Assembly: GCA_024275295.1 (NCBI GenBank)
Contig: JAJRZI010000115.1
Location: 1-44,524, forward strand
From: Gammaproteobacteria bacterium
GTDB lineage: Bacteria; Pseudomonadota; Gammaproteobacteria; Chromatiales; Chromatiaceae
Direction of reading: 5' to 3'
DNA length: 44,524 nucleotides
The position numbers were made by a program, and so were the translations under genes. Every line of letters starts with the position of its first letter. Position 1 is the stretch's first letter. Shown in pieces: positions 1 through 10,364 of the stretch. The notes under the pieces were generated by a model, which worked only from the letters and a program-made list of their open reading frames with translations, was not told the origin of the DNA and searched no databases.

Positions 1-21
1 AAGGCCAGAAAAGGCCTTTTT
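1..21 (+). terminator. Putative intrinsic terminator at the left edge
   Basis: AAGGCC at 1-6 and GGCCTT at 13-18 form a short stem with a six-base loop, followed by a T run at 17-21. Read on the plus strand this looks like the end of a gene lying left of the window. It could also end the minus-strand flgPT transcript, but the bases that would show a T tract in that direction are outside the window. Confidence 0.5.
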
Positions 22-174
22 AAATGAAAAAATGCCTAAAAACCGGACTTATACGGGCAAATTAAACTGTAATGATTATCAGTAACATCTATATCAATCG
101 ATTGGTGAATATTAAAGGTAATTATTCAGAGGTTCCCTAAATCTTAATTCGTATAGACTGTATTTAATACCAGT

Positions 175-432
175 TTAAGGGTAAGTAATTATACCTCTTT
201 TAGTTGCCGGTGCAGCTGTACTGTGGTTTGAAGATGCTCTGTTATTACTTATGGTCTGCTCTAATTTATCGAGACGTAGCTTGAGTAGCTTAATATCACC
301 TTTCTGTTTTTTCGACTGTTTCTTGAGTGCGGCAATATCTTTATAGATATCAGCATTTGCATCCTCAATAGGGATAACCAAGGTCGATAACAGGCAGATA
401 GAAAAGATGGGAATTAATTTTTTCATAGTCAT
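175..432 (-). CDS. Small secreted coiled-coil protein, unknown function
   Basis: An 85-residue protein with a Sec-type signal peptide (MKKLIPIFS..., hydrophobic to about residue 20, probable cleavage after ANA). The signal is followed by a Lys/Leu/Glu-rich heptad-like stretch at residues 32-62 that should form a short coiled coil, then a low-complexity Ser/Thr/Ala tail. The methionine two codons downstream (426) is an equally good start. The gene lies 63 bp after flgT on the same strand and is probably the last gene of the flgP-flgT transcript, which hints at a cell-envelope or flagellar accessory role. I do not recognise the family. Confidence 0.6.
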   Translation of the reverse strand: MTMKKLIPIFSICLLSTLVIPIEDANADIYKDIAALKKQSKKQKGDIKLLKLRLDKLEQTISNNRASSNHSTAAPATKRGIITYP

Positions 433-495
433 AATCTCTAGATTTTTATATGCACCTGTAGAAGCAGTATCTGTATAAATAGATAGTAAACATAT

Positions 496-1770
496 CTAAT
501 TAACACTGATATATTCACCCGGCTGAAAATAGATCGGACTGCGCTTCTTTTTTAATTGAATTGCTGAATAACCTGCATAAACATGAATTACATTTGCGCT
601 AACACTGGGTTCGGAAAACTGGTAACTCCCACCATCAACGCCAAATACTGGCCCCTGCCGTTCACTCTTATATAACGTAATGGTGTCACCCTTCTTTATA
701 AGCGTGTCTCTTCCCATATCGATGTATAGATAATTTTCATCTTCCCCTAATACCTTTACACTAAACTCTCGGCAAGATAGTAGTCGCTTAATAGCGGCCA
801 CCTCCTGGTTTAGAATTTCACTAAAGGCTTGCCCATACGGTTCATTATAAAATGCATAGGTTCCGAAACGCACCGGCTGATCTGGCTTCACATAACCTTT
901 TACAATCTTTGCATGTCGATGGCGCGCCAGAAGCTCACCGGTATAGGCATCATGAATAAAAAACTCAATCTCAATATTGCGTTCGTTGGGCTGCCACTTT
1001 AGTCCAAGTTCAGATTCAATGCCCCGCCAGCTTGGTTTAAAGCTTACTCCAAGGGGGTTCCATTCTGTGTTAAACAGCTCAAAGTTACGTGTCAATCTAA
1101 GCCCGGGTGGCAGCTCATGACCAAGATCACGTATAACACCTGAGATCACATATTGAACCCCAAGATTATCCAGTAGCGTATTAACAATGGGACGGATCTT
1201 GTTGCCGTTGCTGGCAATTGAGGTTGCATTCAATGGATCATGATGCAGTGATTGGTCACTGGCATCCCGCACCAAAAACCCACCACTGGCACTTAGCCTT
1301 TGCAGCAGTTCTGTTGGAATGCCACGCTGAAATCCATAGTAGTCGTTAGTCCCAACCTGCGCAGCATCAAGCAGCGGGAAGTAGACAGCGGCAATTTTTT
1401 TTCTAAAGCTGTTGTTATCAAAATTACCACAGCTACCGGCGTTCTCTTCAACTACCACACTGACAAGCAGCGTTATAATACCTCCTGTAATGTGTTCATC
1501 AATAATATCTGCCCTGGAAATATGGCTGGATGAACGAACCTGGATACTATCAACAATATTACTTCCCAACTGTGTGGCATAGGTGGAGTTAACCTTTGCA
1601 TTGCGCATCATAGATGCCTGGCGCAGGGCATTTTGATATGCAGCCAAACGTGCTGATCCGATATCACCATTGGCGATGACGGCGCTACCTCTTGCCTCAA
1701 TAGTCACTGCAAAAGCTGCTGCGCTACAGAGGCAGAGAATGCAGGTAATTAAAAAGATAAAATGACGCAT
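496..1770 (-). CDS. flgT: Flagellar assembly protein FlgT
   Basis: Secreted protein of 424 residues resembling FlgT, which in Vibrio forms the H-ring around the basal body and helps anchor the stator and the outer-membrane rings. A signal peptide ends near SAAAFA. The N-terminal domain carries the FlgT/LPP20-like pattern ARGSA...DIGSARLAAYQNALRQA. A middle domain (about 120-320) and a C-terminal beta-rich domain ending in QPGEYISVN follow, matching the three-domain plan of the family. The start is ATG at 1770; a GTG two codons upstream (1776) is possible, and neither has a strong ribosome site. It lies 21 bp after flgP, so the two are co-transcribed. No flgO is present here, although Vibrio has flgO, flgP and flgT together. 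Confidence 0.8.
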   Translation of the reverse strand: MRHFIFLITCILCLCSAAAFAVTIEARGSAVIANGDIGSARLAAYQNALRQASMMRNAKVNSTYATQLGSNIVDSIQVRSSSHISRADIIDEHITGGIITLLVSVVVEENAGSCGNFDNNSFRKKIAAVYFPLLDAAQVGTNDYYGFQRGIPTELLQRLSASGGFLVRDASDQSLHHDPLNATSIASNGNKIRPIVNTLLDNLGVQYVISGVIRDLGHELPPGLRLTRNFELFNTEWNPLGVSFKPSWRGIESELGLKWQPNERNIEIEFFIHDAYTGELLARHRHAKIVKGYVKPDQPVRFGTYAFYNEPYGQAFSEILNQEVAAIKRLLSCREFSVKVLGEDENYLYIDMGRDTLIKKGDTITLYKSERQGPVFGVDGGSYQFSEPSVSANVIHVYAGYSAIQLKKKRSPIYFQPGEYISVN

Positions 1771-1791
1771 GACCACACGCTATTCAACCCG

Positions 1792-2484
1792 TTAATTTTT
1801 GTAGTAGACCACTTCTGGAGAAGTGCCACTACTACAGCCATTTGCTGGGGTTATGGTAGTGTATGTATTGCAGTTATTGTTTGTGCCCGTTTCAATGGTA
1901 ATCTCAATACTTTCACTCCGTTGTTCTTCAGTGCTGGCCTGGTCTTCACCCTGTTGCTCAGAGTCAACCTGTCCAATACAGTCAGGTGTAAGGCGTGCAA
2001 AACAGTTGTAAAGGTTTTCGTTGATCTTCAATTCCAACTCAGCTTCATAGATACCCTCTCCTTTTGGTGTTAAAGCAAGCAGTTGGGCACCACGTACTAC
2101 AGCATCAATATATGCACGAAAATGATCACTCTCTATTGTGGCATCCTTTACCGTGGTAACGCCGGTGATTCTTGTGCCATAGAGTGTTTCCGCCAGGTTA
2201 CGATAGGCATCAAGCTTTGCTGCCCTGATGGCCAACAGACGCTTCCTTGGAGCCGGGTAATTCATATAATCAGATTCCACACCATACCCCACCGCCTTGA
2301 GTATCTTCTGTTGCACCTTGGGCGTCTTCTCTGTGGCTGTCCTCTTTTGCTGTGCAGATTGATGGCTGCGTACCACTGTAACCTTAGATACAGGTTCACC
2401 CTGTTTTAGCTTGACGGCTACTCGCTGCTCAAAACAAGCAGTCAATAAAAATATGCTTAATGCACATACACCTAATCTGATCAT
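1792..2484 (-). CDS. flgP: Flagellar assembly lipoprotein FlgP (LPP20 family)
   Basis: Lipoprotein of 230 residues. A short signal peptide ends in the lipobox LLTAC, so the mature protein is lipidated at that Cys and should sit in the outer membrane. The LPP20 domain covers about residues 60-170 (GYGVESDYMNYP, RAAKLDAYRNLAE, YGTRITG, then a VRGAQ segment). The C-terminal tail is acidic and low in complexity. FlgP forms part of the flagellar outer-membrane disc or H-ring in Vibrio and Campylobacter. ATG 2484 was chosen because an AGGAGAGG ribosome site lies 8 bases upstream; an ATG seven codons earlier lacks one. It is first in the flgP-flgT unit, behind a sigma-54 promoter. Confidence 0.85.
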   Translation of the reverse strand: MIRLGVCALSIFLLTACFEQRVAVKLKQGEPVSKVTVVRSHQSAQQKRTATEKTPKVQQKILKAVGYGVESDYMNYPAPRKRLLAIRAAKLDAYRNLAETLYGTRITGVTTVKDATIESDHFRAYIDAVVRGAQLLALTPKGEGIYEAELELKINENLYNCFARLTPDCIGQVDSEQQGEDQASTEEQRSESIEITIETGTNNNCNTYTTITPANGCSSGTSPEVVYYKN

Positions 2485-2545
2485 GGAACTATCCTCTCCT
2501 GACACCTATTCGCTTTGACTGTAAATGGTCATCATAAAAAAACGC

Positions 2546-2561
2546 TGCATTTAACATGCCA
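2546..2561 (-). promoter_or_regulatory. Sigma-54 promoter for flgP-flgT
   Basis: Read on the minus strand, TGGCATG-TTAA-ATGCA matches the RpoN consensus TGGCACG-N4-TTGCA with the invariant GG and GC separated by exactly 10 bases. Transcription would start near 2534, about 50 bases before the flgP start codon. Sigma-54 control of mid-class flagellar genes is established in polarly flagellated gammaproteobacteria, so site and genes fit together. Confidence 0.75.
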
Positions 2562-2795
2562 GTAAAAATTTGGCGCAACTTCCATTGAGCAATGAGATAA
2601 AAACACCTTCAAAACAATAAATTAGAGAACAGCATGGAGCACCTCTATTTAATGACTTCTATCCAGGCGGCAACAAATTGCCGACCCTGTGATGCAGCAG
2701 GCAATATGTTGTCTGTGTTCAATGATTTTTCTGGGATTATGCACGGCAACATGCAAGACTATCTGCAAAACACCCCAAGAGAGAAAGAGCCCCCC

Positions 2796-4184
2796 GTGAC
2801 CACAGACTTTTCAACCCTGCCGTTAACGCCACAAATGCTGGCCAACCTCAAATCACTGGATTACCGGAAGATGACCCCGATCCAGGCAGCCAGCCTGCCC
2901 TCACTGCTGCAGGGCAAGGATCTTATCGCCCAGGCAAAGACCGGCAGCGGTAAAACAGCCGCCTTCGGCATCGCTCTGCTCAGCAAACTGAATGTGGCCA
3001 AATATAGAATTCAGGCACTGGTACTCTGCCCCACCCGCGAGCTGGCCGATCAGGTGGGCAAAGAGATTCGACGACTGGCGCGCTGCACACCCAACATCAA
3101 ACTGGTCAGCCTCTGCGGTGGCAAACCCTTTGGGCCACAGGTGGGATCACTGGAGCATGGCGCCCACATCACCGTCGGCACGCCTGGACGGATACTGAAA
3201 CATCTACAGAAAGGCACGCTTGATCTGCATCACATCGAAACTGTAGTGCTGGATGAGGCGGATCGCATGCTCGACATGGGCTTCTATGATGAAATCTCAA
3301 CCATTATCGACCATACGCCAAACAATCGGCAGACCCTGCTCTTCTCCGCCACCTACCCTGAGTCAATCAAGGGAATGAGCAGCCGCTTTCAGCGCGATCC
3401 AGTGATGGTGACCGTCGATGCAACCCATAGCGAGAGCCAGATCAAGCAGCACTTCTATGAGGTGGAGAAGGGGCAGCGGATCAACACCCTGGCAACCCTG
3501 CTGGCACAGCACAAACCCGAATCGACAGCCATCTTCTGCAACACTCGCCAGCAGTGTCAGGAGGTGGCAGATGAGCTGCAACAACGTGGTTTTGAGGCAC
3601 TGGCCCTGCACGGCGATCTGGATCAGAAAGAGCGTGATCAGGTGCTGGTGATGTTTGCCAACAACAGCTGCCCCATCCTGGTGGCCACCGATGTCGCCGC
3701 CCGCGGGCTGGATATCAAAGCACTGCAGGCGGTGATCAACTTCGAACTCTCACGCGATCCAGAGGTGCATATCCACCGCATCGGCCGCACCGGTCGTGCC
3801 GGTAAAAAGGGTATCGCCATCAGCCTCTTTATCGCTTCCGAGGCCTACCGGGTCAATGCACTGGAGGAGTATCTGAAGAGTCCGATCAAAACAGAGACCC
3901 TGAAAACCAGCGAGATCAAAGAGGGCTTCAAACTATGCTCACCGATGGTCACCTTCTGTATCGACGGGGGTCGCAAAGACAAAGTCCGCCCCGCTGACAT
4001 CCTCGGCGCACTCACGGGTGAAGGCGGCATACCAGGTGACAAGGTTGGCAAGATCGACATCTTTGATCACATCGCCTACGTTGCCATTGATCGCAGTATT
4101 CGCAAAAAGGCACTGAAACAGCTGTCAGAAGGCAAGATCAAAGGCCGTAGATTCAAAGTACGGCGGCTGATCTCATTGTCGTAG
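2796..4184 (+). CDS. dbpA: ATP-dependent RNA helicase DbpA
   Basis: DEAD-box helicase that acts on 23S rRNA hairpin 92 during assembly of the large ribosomal subunit. Helicase motifs appear in order: the Q motif (MTPIQAASLP), AKTGSGKT, PTRELADQ, TPGR, DEADRMLDMGF, SAT, then in the second RecA domain VATDVAARGLD and HRIGRTGRAG. The last ~75 residues (LCIDGG-like FCIDGGRKDKVRPADILGALTGEGG and IKGRRFKVR) form the DbpA RNA-binding domain that distinguishes it from RhlE, RhlB and SrmB. The frame is open from an ATG at 2634, but the family begins at TTDFSTL, so GTG 2796 is preferred. It gives 462 residues, close to the usual 457. The extra 54 residues of the longer form have no counterpart I know of. 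Confidence 0.93.
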   Translation: MTTDFSTLPLTPQMLANLKSLDYRKMTPIQAASLPSLLQGKDLIAQAKTGSGKTAAFGIALLSKLNVAKYRIQALVLCPTRELADQVGKEIRRLARCTPNIKLVSLCGGKPFGPQVGSLEHGAHITVGTPGRILKHLQKGTLDLHHIETVVLDEADRMLDMGFYDEISTIIDHTPNNRQTLLFSATYPESIKGMSSRFQRDPVMVTVDATHSESQIKQHFYEVEKGQRINTLATLLAQHKPESTAIFCNTRQQCQEVADELQQRGFEALALHGDLDQKERDQVLVMFANNSCPILVATDVAARGLDIKALQAVINFELSRDPEVHIHRIGRTGRAGKKGIAISLFIASEAYRVNALEEYLKSPIKTETLKTSEIKEGFKLCSPMVTFCIDGGRKDKVRPADILGALTGEGGIPGDKVGKIDIFDHIAYVAIDRSIRKKALKQLSEGKIKGRRFKVRRLISLS

Positions 4185-4298
4185 AGATGCCTTACATTGC
4201 AGATACCAACCCCTTTTACTATTGAGACAACAGAAATATCAGATTAAACCTTAACCCTCTATCTAATGGATGCCCCATATTCTGCAATTAGGATAGAT

Positions 4299-5108
4299 AT
4301 GAGAAAAGTCCTGCCCCTAATATTTATAGCCACATTTGGAGTAGCAATGTATGGATGTAAGTTTATAGTTAACCAGCTGGCATTTTATCCAGATAGTGTG
4401 GATGTATTACCAAAAGATAGGCTGCCCCATGGTGTTGAAGAGCTTTTTATCGATACAGAAGATCAGGTAAGGATTCAAGCGCTCTATCTCCCCTTGGCTG
4501 ACTCAGATAAGGTGCTGATCTATTTTCACGGTAATGCTGGCAATATTTACCATAGAATCGCCGATCTGGTTCAACTCCGAAAGTTTGGAGTAAATGTCGT
4601 AGGTGTGAGCTATCGCGGCTATGGAAAGAGTGAAGGCACACCAAGTGAAGAAGGGATATACCAGGATGGTGATGCAGTATTTAAATATGTTACCGAGGAA
4701 TTAAGATTCTCTCAAAGCAATATTATTGTTTTTGGGCGCTCAATAGGCACTGCTGTGGCTATCAATAGTACAAAGAATAGAGAGATTGGAGGCTTAATTC
4801 TTGTAACACCGCTGACCAGTGGTAAAGCTCTTGCAAAGGCAGGAGGGCTCGGGATTTTCTCCTCACTGGTTGGCAATGCTTTTGACAACTTAACAAAGAT
4901 AAAGGATGTGAAAATGCCACTACTTGTTATTCATGGTACAAATGATCGCATCATTCCTTTTTCAATGGGTAAGGAGATATTTGATAGTGCTCAGACTAAA
5001 AAGAAATTTATAAAAATAGAGGGCGCAGGCCATAACAATTTGCAAGCGAGTTACAGGCAGGCATACTGGCCAGCTATATTTGATTTTATAAAACAAACAT
5101 TAAATTAA
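4299..5108 (+). CDS. Alpha/beta hydrolase of the BEM46/ABHD13 type, membrane-anchored
   Basis: Serine hydrolase of 269 residues, substrate unknown. The N terminus is a single hydrophobic segment ending in MYGC, an imperfect lipobox, so it is a membrane-anchored or lipidated periplasmic protein. The catalytic triad is visible: nucleophile Ser in GRSIG (motif GxSxG), Asp in HGTNDRI and His in GAGHNN. The oxyanion-hole segment YFHGNAGN and the SYRGYGKSEG motif place it in the BEM46-like group. ATG 4299 is preferred over ATG 4266 because an AGGA ribosome site precedes it and the signal segment follows directly. The A+T-rich base composition, shared with the next gene, differs from dbpA. Confidence 0.75.
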   Translation: MRKVLPLIFIATFGVAMYGCKFIVNQLAFYPDSVDVLPKDRLPHGVEELFIDTEDQVRIQALYLPLADSDKVLIYFHGNAGNIYHRIADLVQLRKFGVNVVGVSYRGYGKSEGTPSEEGIYQDGDAVFKYVTEELRFSQSNIIVFGRSIGTAVAINSTKNREIGGLILVTPLTSGKALAKAGGLGIFSSLVGNAFDNLTKIKDVKMPLLVIHGTNDRIIPFSMGKEIFDSAQTKKKFIKIEGAGHNNLQASYRQAYWPAIFDFIKQTLN

Positions 5109-5153
5109 TTAGGCATTTATTGTGCTAACAAATTACTGGTTTGGACACGCACA

Positions 5154-5834
5154 ATGAAAGGGATATTTTTAATTGCCATCTCTTTTTTGCTATCTGCATG
5201 CTTTTCAAAATCCTATGCCGTTAAACCATTGAATGAGACAGACGCGGTAAGAGGAGAAAAGATATATGTGGTAAACCATGGCTGGCATACGGGGTTTGTT
5301 GTGCCAGCCCGGCAAATCCAGGATCAACTTCCCGAGTTAAAGAAAAGGTTTGGTGATACCCCTTATATTGAGTTTGGGTGGGGTGACAGAGCATTCTATC
5401 AAGCAGAAGAAATCACAACAGGGTTAGTTCTAAAAGCCCTCTTATGGCCAACAGAATCAGTAATTCATGCGGTTGCTGTACCTGAAAAGGCTAATGAATA
5501 TTTTCTGAATAGTGCGGTTATAAAATTGTGCCTCAGCGCTGCTGAGTACTCATCACTTATCAGCTATATTTCAAACAGCTTTCTCAAAGATGAAAATGGT
5601 GAAATATTGCAGCTTCAGGATGGGATATATGGAGACAGCCAGTTTTATACAGCTGTAGGTCATTTCAATTTAATAAATACTTGCAACAAATGGACGGCTA
5701 AAGGGTTACAAAGTGCAGGAATGGATATATCGCCCTCTTTTAAATTAACGGCTGGTAGTGTCATGAATTTTGTGGCCGCATATAAACAATCACTCTCAAC
5801 CATAACACCTCGCCCTGCTGTAATCTGCCGCTAA
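5154..5834 (+). CDS. DUF2459 family lipoprotein
   Basis: Protein of 226 residues with a signal peptide ending in the lipobox LLSAC, so a probable lipoprotein. The body matches DUF2459 (TIGR02117): the family block VNHGWHTGFVVPA near residue 42, then EFGWGDRAFYQ and a C-terminal NLINTCNKWTAKGLQSAG region. The conserved His and Cys residues suggest a catalytic or metal-binding role, but I know of no demonstrated function. It follows the hydrolase by 45 bp on the same strand and has the same A+T-rich composition, so the two probably form a small envelope-linked operon. Confidence 0.7.
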   Translation: MKGIFLIAISFLLSACFSKSYAVKPLNETDAVRGEKIYVVNHGWHTGFVVPARQIQDQLPELKKRFGDTPYIEFGWGDRAFYQAEEITTGLVLKALLWPTESVIHAVAVPEKANEYFLNSAVIKLCLSAAEYSSLISYISNSFLKDENGEILQLQDGIYGDSQFYTAVGHFNLINTCNKWTAKGLQSAGMDISPSFKLTAGSVMNFVAAYKQSLSTITPRPAVICR

Positions 5835-5923
5835 TAAACAAACACCCCCGGGGCAAGCCCTCTCACTTCTGCTCGACTTTATCATTCCTCGAAAGCGTGG
5901 TATTTAAAGTGCGACGGCTGTTC

Positions 5924-6403
5924 TCATTTTCGCAGGGCTAAAAACCAGACTATAACAACGGTACATAGCGGCGTCAGAAATACTGAACCAAAAAAAGCAG
6001 TGGAGATTGTTGCCATGCCATATTGTAAATTATTTGGGTCTTGTCCTGACTCTACAAATATCCACCATCCCAGGCCGATAACCACGGCAAGAACCACAGC
6101 TATGATCACAGCATAAGCGACCAGCCGAATTACAATCCAGGCTAAAGATGCTGACTTAGGAACGATAAGAAACAGCGGAAACCGATAAAACAGATAGATA
6201 ACCCCAGCCAGAAAGATGGCACGCACAACAGGTTCAAAAGCAGCTTCAATAGCGTTATGCAACCACACCCCCTCCTCTCCCGGTATCAAGCTATAAAGTG
6301 CCTCTATCTCTTCGTATAGATACATCGCCGCTCCCCAAAGCAGTGATGGAACAAAAAGTATCTGCAATACTCTCTCTCTAAACTTTTCCATCCACTCTTT
6401 CAT
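5924..6403 (-). CDS. Integral membrane protein, unknown function
   Basis: Protein of 159 residues with about four hydrophobic segments (near 10-30, 60-82, 88-116 and 130-155) and short loops. The N terminus is amphipathic and charged. No enzyme motif is visible and I do not recognise a named family. The start at 6403 has AGG almost touching the ATG, so the Met four codons later is a real alternative. It lies 47 bp downstream of the big FAD oxidoreductase stop codon on the same strand, so co-transcription is possible. Confidence 0.55.
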   Translation of the reverse strand: MKEWMEKFRERVLQILFVPSLLWGAAMYLYEEIEALYSLIPGEEGVWLHNAIEAAFEPVVRAIFLAGVIYLFYRFPLFLIVPKSASLAWIVIRLVAYAVIIAVVLAVVIGLGWWIFVESGQDPNNLQYGMATISTAFFGSVFLTPLCTVVIVWFLALRK

Positions 6404-6450
6404 CCTGGATCAATCAGTTGGGCAGCCTGTAGGGTGGTTCTGACTGTATG

Positions 6451-9400
6451 TTATAACAGTACCTTCTCGATACCCCCTTTACGGGCTTTTTCGATAAACA
6501 CTTTTTGCCACTCATTACCCAGATAGGCCTTGGCCAGCTCTACAACCAGAAAGCCTGCTTCCATCCCCGTCTCATCTGCGTAGCGGGAGAGGCCCTGCTG
6601 GCAGGCAGGGCAGGAGGTGAGGAGTTTCATATCGCCACCACCCAGCTGTTCCATGCCTTTTTTCAGCTCTTCAGATTTACGGAAGCGCACCTGGCGTGAG
6701 ATGTCCGGACGTGTGGTGCCGAGGGTGCCGGCTTCACCACAGCAGCGGTCGCTGAGCGCCACTTCAGCACCCATCAGTTTGGTTGCTACCTCCAGTGGGT
6801 TTTTGCGCTTCATCGGGCTGTGGCAGGGGTCGTGGAAGAGGAAGCGCTGACCGCTGTTCTCGCCCAGAGTGGCGCCCTTTTCAAGCAGATATTCATGAAT
6901 ATCCAGCAGCCGGCAGCCAGGGAAGATCTTCTCAAACTCATAGGTCAGTAGCTGATCCATGCAGGTGCCGCAGGAGAGCACCACCGTTTTGATGTCCATA
7001 TAATTCAGGGTATTGGCAATGCGGTGGAACAGCACCCGGTTTTCGGTGGAGATACGATGGCCCACATCGTGCTGACCCGCTGAGATCTGCGGATAACCAC
7101 AGCAGAGATAGCCGGGAGGCAGTACCGTTTCAGCGCCAATCTCATACAGCATTGCCAGCGTGGCCATGGAGATATCGCTGAAGAGGCGCTCGGAGCCACA
7201 ACCGGGGAAGTAGAAGACCGCATCGGAATCATCATTGACCTTTTTGGGGTCGCGCAGGATAGGCACTTCGCCTTTGGCCTCCAGCCCCAGCAGGGCGCGG
7301 GCGGTAAATTTGGGCACATCCACCCGCAGTGGCCGCCGCACCAGATTGACGATCTGGCTTTTAGGCTTGCCGGTGGTGGCAGATGGGATCTGATCCTTGC
7401 CTCCCAGCAGCCCCACCGTTTTCGCCGCAGCATGCGCCAGGTTGACGCTCTTGAAGCCCCACTCCGCCAGCCCCTTGCGCATATAGCGAATGGCATGCGG
7501 GCTGGTGGCATTGAGGAAGGCAAGGGCAGCCTTGCCACCCAGACTGGAGCGTTTATGCCCTGAATCTGTCAGTATTTTACGCATACGCACGGTAACATCG
7601 CCGAAATCGATATTTACCGGGCACTTGGTTTCGCACTTGTGACAGGTGGTACAGTGGTCTGCAATATCATTCATTTCATCAAAGTGACGCAGTGAAAGGC
7701 CGCGCCGCGTCTGCTCTTCGTAGAGAAAGGCCTCAGTGATCAGGCCGGTACCGAGGATCTTGTTACGCGGGGAGTAGAGCAGATTGGCCCGTGGCACATG
7801 GGTCTGACAGACTGGCTTGCATTTACCACAGCGCAGGCAGTGGCGAATATCATCATTCAGCGCACCCAGCTCACTCTCTTCCAGGATGATCGCCTCCTCC
7901 TTCACCAGACTGAGAGAGGGGGTGTAGGCCTGTTGCAGGCCTGATCCAGGCTGTAGCTTGCCCCGGTTGAAGTGATCTTCGGGGTCAACACGTTTTTTGT
8001 ACTCAACAAAGGCCTGTAGTTTTTCAGGTGCCAGGTACTGCACCTTGGTGATGCCGATGCCGTGCTCACCTGATATAACGCCACCCAATGAGCAGGCCAG
8101 CTCCATAATCCGGTCAACCACACGCTCAGCCTCATGCAGCATCTCATAGTTTTGCGAATGCACCGGGATGTTGGTGTGTACATTGCCATCGCCGGCATGC
8201 ATGTGCAGAGCAACAAAGAGCCGGGCATTTCTGACCTCTGCATGGATGGCATCCAGCCGGTCCCGCACGCGAGCCATATCCCGACCGGGGAAGACCTCAT
8301 GCAGCTCCTCCATCACCTCACTGCGGTAGGAGATGACCAGATCCCGTCGCAGCAGCAGATCCAGCAGGGTATCACCCATTTGGATACGGCTCTGCTCCGC
8401 CTCCGTCAGCAACCCAGTCTGATCCTGCGCCTGCTCATCCAGCCGTTGCAGGATGCGCTGCCAGCGTGTCCGAGCCTGCTGCACAATCTCCTGCGCCGCC
8501 GTCCGTTTGGCCTCGACGATGGCGCTGTTTTCGTCGCTCTCCGCCCGGTTGCCTTCCGGGTGCGCCTCTTGCAGGTCATGCGTCAGGTACTCCTGCACCG
8601 CATCGGCAATCTTTATTTTGTTATGGGTGGATTGCTCGATATTGATACGCTCGATATCCCGGCTGTAATCAGCCAGTCGATCCAGCGGAATCACCACATC
8701 TTCGTTGATCTTGAAGGCATTGGTGTGGGCGGAGATAGCCGCTGTGCGGGTGCGGTCAGACCAGAACCGTTTTCTGGCCTCGGGACTGACGGCGATAAAG
8801 CCCTCGCCATCACGCGCATTGGTGAGCCGCACCATCTCCGAGGCGGCTGCACCTACCGCATCAGTATCATCACTGGCAATATCGGCGATCAATACCATCT
8901 TCGGCTGTTCACGACGTGGGGCCTTGCTCGAATACTTTACCGCCTTGATATAGCGGTCATCCAGATGTTCCAGGCCGGAGAGTACGACATCCTCCTGCCC
9001 CTTCAGGTAGTCGATGATCTCGACAATGGCCGGAACGGCACCGGCCAGATCGGCACCAAAGAACTCTAGACAGACGGTACGCATCTGCGTGGGCATGCGG
9101 TGCAGTACGAAGCGGGCCGAGGTGACGATGCCGTCACAACCCTCTTTCTGCACACCCGGCAGACCGCTGAGAAACTTGTCGGTCACATCTTTGCCCAGCC
9201 CCAGTTTACGGAAGGAGGCTCCGGGGATATCCAGCCATTCCGGCCCGCCAATGGGGGTCTTGCCATCGGTCTGATAGCGGTTGATCTGGAAGCTGACCAG
9301 CTCCTGATCATGAATCTTGCCCAGATTGTGGTTGAGACGTATCACCTCCAGCCATGTGGCATCCGGCATCACCATGCACCAGGAGGCGAGGTTATCCAGG

Positions 9401-10278
9401 GTGGTACCCCAGAGTACGGCCTTCTTGCCACCGGCATTCATCGCAATATTGCCACCAATGGTGCAGGAGTCCTGCGAGGTGGGGTCTACTGCGAAAGCGA
9501 GCCCCTGGGTCTCGGCCAAGTCAGATACCCGGCGGGTTACCACACCTGCCCCCACGGAGACGGTGGGGACTTTTTCCGCTACGCCAGGCAGCTCGATATA
9601 TTCGATCTCACCCAGGTGATCCAGCTTTTCGGTATTGATAACGGCACATTGGGCGTGCAGCGGCACAGCGCTGCCGGTGTAACCAGTGCCACCACCACGA
9701 GGGATAAGGTTGAGACCGGCATCAATGCAGGCGCGGACGATGGGGGCCACCTCCCGCTCGGTATCGGGCAGCACCACCACGAAGGGATGTTCAACGCGCC
9801 AGTCAGTGGCATCGGTGGCATGGGAGACACGGGCCAGGCCGCCAAAATCGATATTGTCTTTGCGTGTGACCTTAGCCAGACGCTTACTGACCTTTTTGCG
9901 CAGTTGCAGGCTGCTCTCCAGCCCATCAGCAACCCGGGTCACGGCAGCACGGGCAGCCTCTAACAGGCGAAGCGCCTGCTCATTACCATCCGCACGCGCT
10001 TCAAACTGATCCAGCCGGTGTGTCAGGGCATCGATCAATGCCTGCCTGCGTTGCCTATCCTGTTCCAGATCTTCCTGCAGGCAGGGGTTGCGGTCGACCA
10101 CCCACATATCTCCCAACACCTCATACAGCATGCGGGCTGAGCGGCCGGTGCGGCGAGAGCCGCGTAGTGCTTCGATCAATCCCCACATCTCCTCGCCCAG
10201 ATAGCGAATCACAATCTCGCGGTCAGAGAATGAGGTGTAGTTGTAGGGGATTTCGCGGATGCGTTGCTGTGTGGTCAT
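6451..10278 (-). CDS. FAD/Fe-S 2-hydroxyacid oxidoreductase, DUF3683-type GlcD-GlcF fusion
   Basis: Very large flavo-iron-sulfur protein (1275 residues) predicted to oxidise a D-2-hydroxyacid such as lactate or glycolate and pass electrons toward quinones. The N-terminal ~160 residues are the DUF3683-type region. Next comes the FAD-binding PCMH domain ([17 protein letters not shown], then [17 protein letters not shown]) and the FAD-oxidase C domain ([29 protein letters not shown]). Two ferredoxin-type clusters follow near 812 ([12 protein letters not shown]) and 874 ([12 protein letters not shown]). The C terminus has the cysteine-rich CCG repeats seen in GlcF/LldE/HdrB ([37 protein letters not shown]). 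The frame stays open to 10494, but family alignment begins at [14 protein letters not shown], and the longer version would run into the divergent dehydrogenase gene. Substrate is inferred only. Confidence 0.85.
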   Translation of the reverse strand: MTTQQRIREIPYNYTSFSDREIVIRYLGEEMWGLIEALRGSRRTGRSARMLYEVLGDMWVVDRNPCLQEDLEQDRQRRQALIDALTHRLDQFEARADGNEQALRLLEAARAAVTRVADGLESSLQLRKKVSKRLAKVTRKDNIDFGGLARVSHATDATDWRVEHPFVVVLPDTEREVAPIVRACIDAGLNLIPRGGGTGYTGSAVPLHAQCAVINTEKLDHLGEIEYIELPGVAEKVPTVSVGAGVVTRRVSDLAETQGLAFAVDPTSQDSCTIGGNIAMNAGGKKAVLWGTTLDNLASWCMVMPDATWLEVIRLNHNLGKIHDQELVSFQINRYQTDGKTPIGGPEWLDIPGASFRKLGLGKDVTDKFLSGLPGVQKEGCDGIVTSARFVLHRMPTQMRTVCLEFFGADLAGAVPAIVEIIDYLKGQEDVVLSGLEHLDDRYIKAVKYSSKAPRREQPKMVLIADIASDDTDAVGAAASEMVRLTNARDGEGFIAVSPEARKRFWSDRTRTAAISAHTNAFKINEDVVIPLDRLADYSRDIERINIEQSTHNKIKIADAVQEYLTHDLQEAHPEGNRAESDENSAIVEAKRTAAQEIVQQARTRWQRILQRLDEQAQDQTGLLTEAEQSRIQMGDTLLDLLLRRDLVISYRSEVMEELHEVFPGRDMARVRDRLDAIHAEVRNARLFVALHMHAGDGNVHTNIPVHSQNYEMLHEAERVVDRIMELACSLGGVISGEHGIGITKVQYLAPEKLQAFVEYKKRVDPEDHFNRGKLQPGSGLQQAYTPSLSLVKEEAIILEESELGALNDDIRHCLRCGKCKPVCQTHVPRANLLYSPRNKILGTGLITEAFLYEEQTRRGLSLRHFDEMNDIADHCTTCHKCETKCPVNIDFGDVTVRMRKILTDSGHKRSSLGGKAALAFLNATSPHAIRYMRKGLAEWGFKSVNLAHAAAKTVGLLGGKDQIPSATTGKPKSQIVNLVRRPLRVDVPKFTARALLGLEAKGEVPILRDPKKVNDDSDAVFYFPGCGSERLFSDISMATLAMLYEIGAETVLPPGYLCCGYPQISAGQHDVGHRISTENRVLFHRIANTLNYMDIKTVVLSCGTCMDQLLTYEFEKIFPGCRLLDIHEYLLEKGATLGENSGQRFLFHDPCHSPMKRKNPLEVATKLMGAEVALSDRCCGEAGTLGTTRPDISRQVRFRKSEELKKGMEQLGGGDMKLLTSCPACQQGLSRYADETGMEAGFLVVELAKAYLGNEWQKVFIEKARKGGIEKVLL

Positions 10279-10364
10279 AAGTGGTGGGCAGAGGTTTTGG
10301 GTTAGGCTGGGGTTGATCAGATATAATACCATGCTCACGAAACACGATAGAAGCTGGGATCTCA

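Noticed and set aside
8134-9963. Long plus-strand ORFs opposite the FAD oxidoreductase (311 and 287 codons)
   Set aside because: They are antisense to a gene with clear conserved motifs, lack recognisable domains and reflect G+C-rich codon shadowing.
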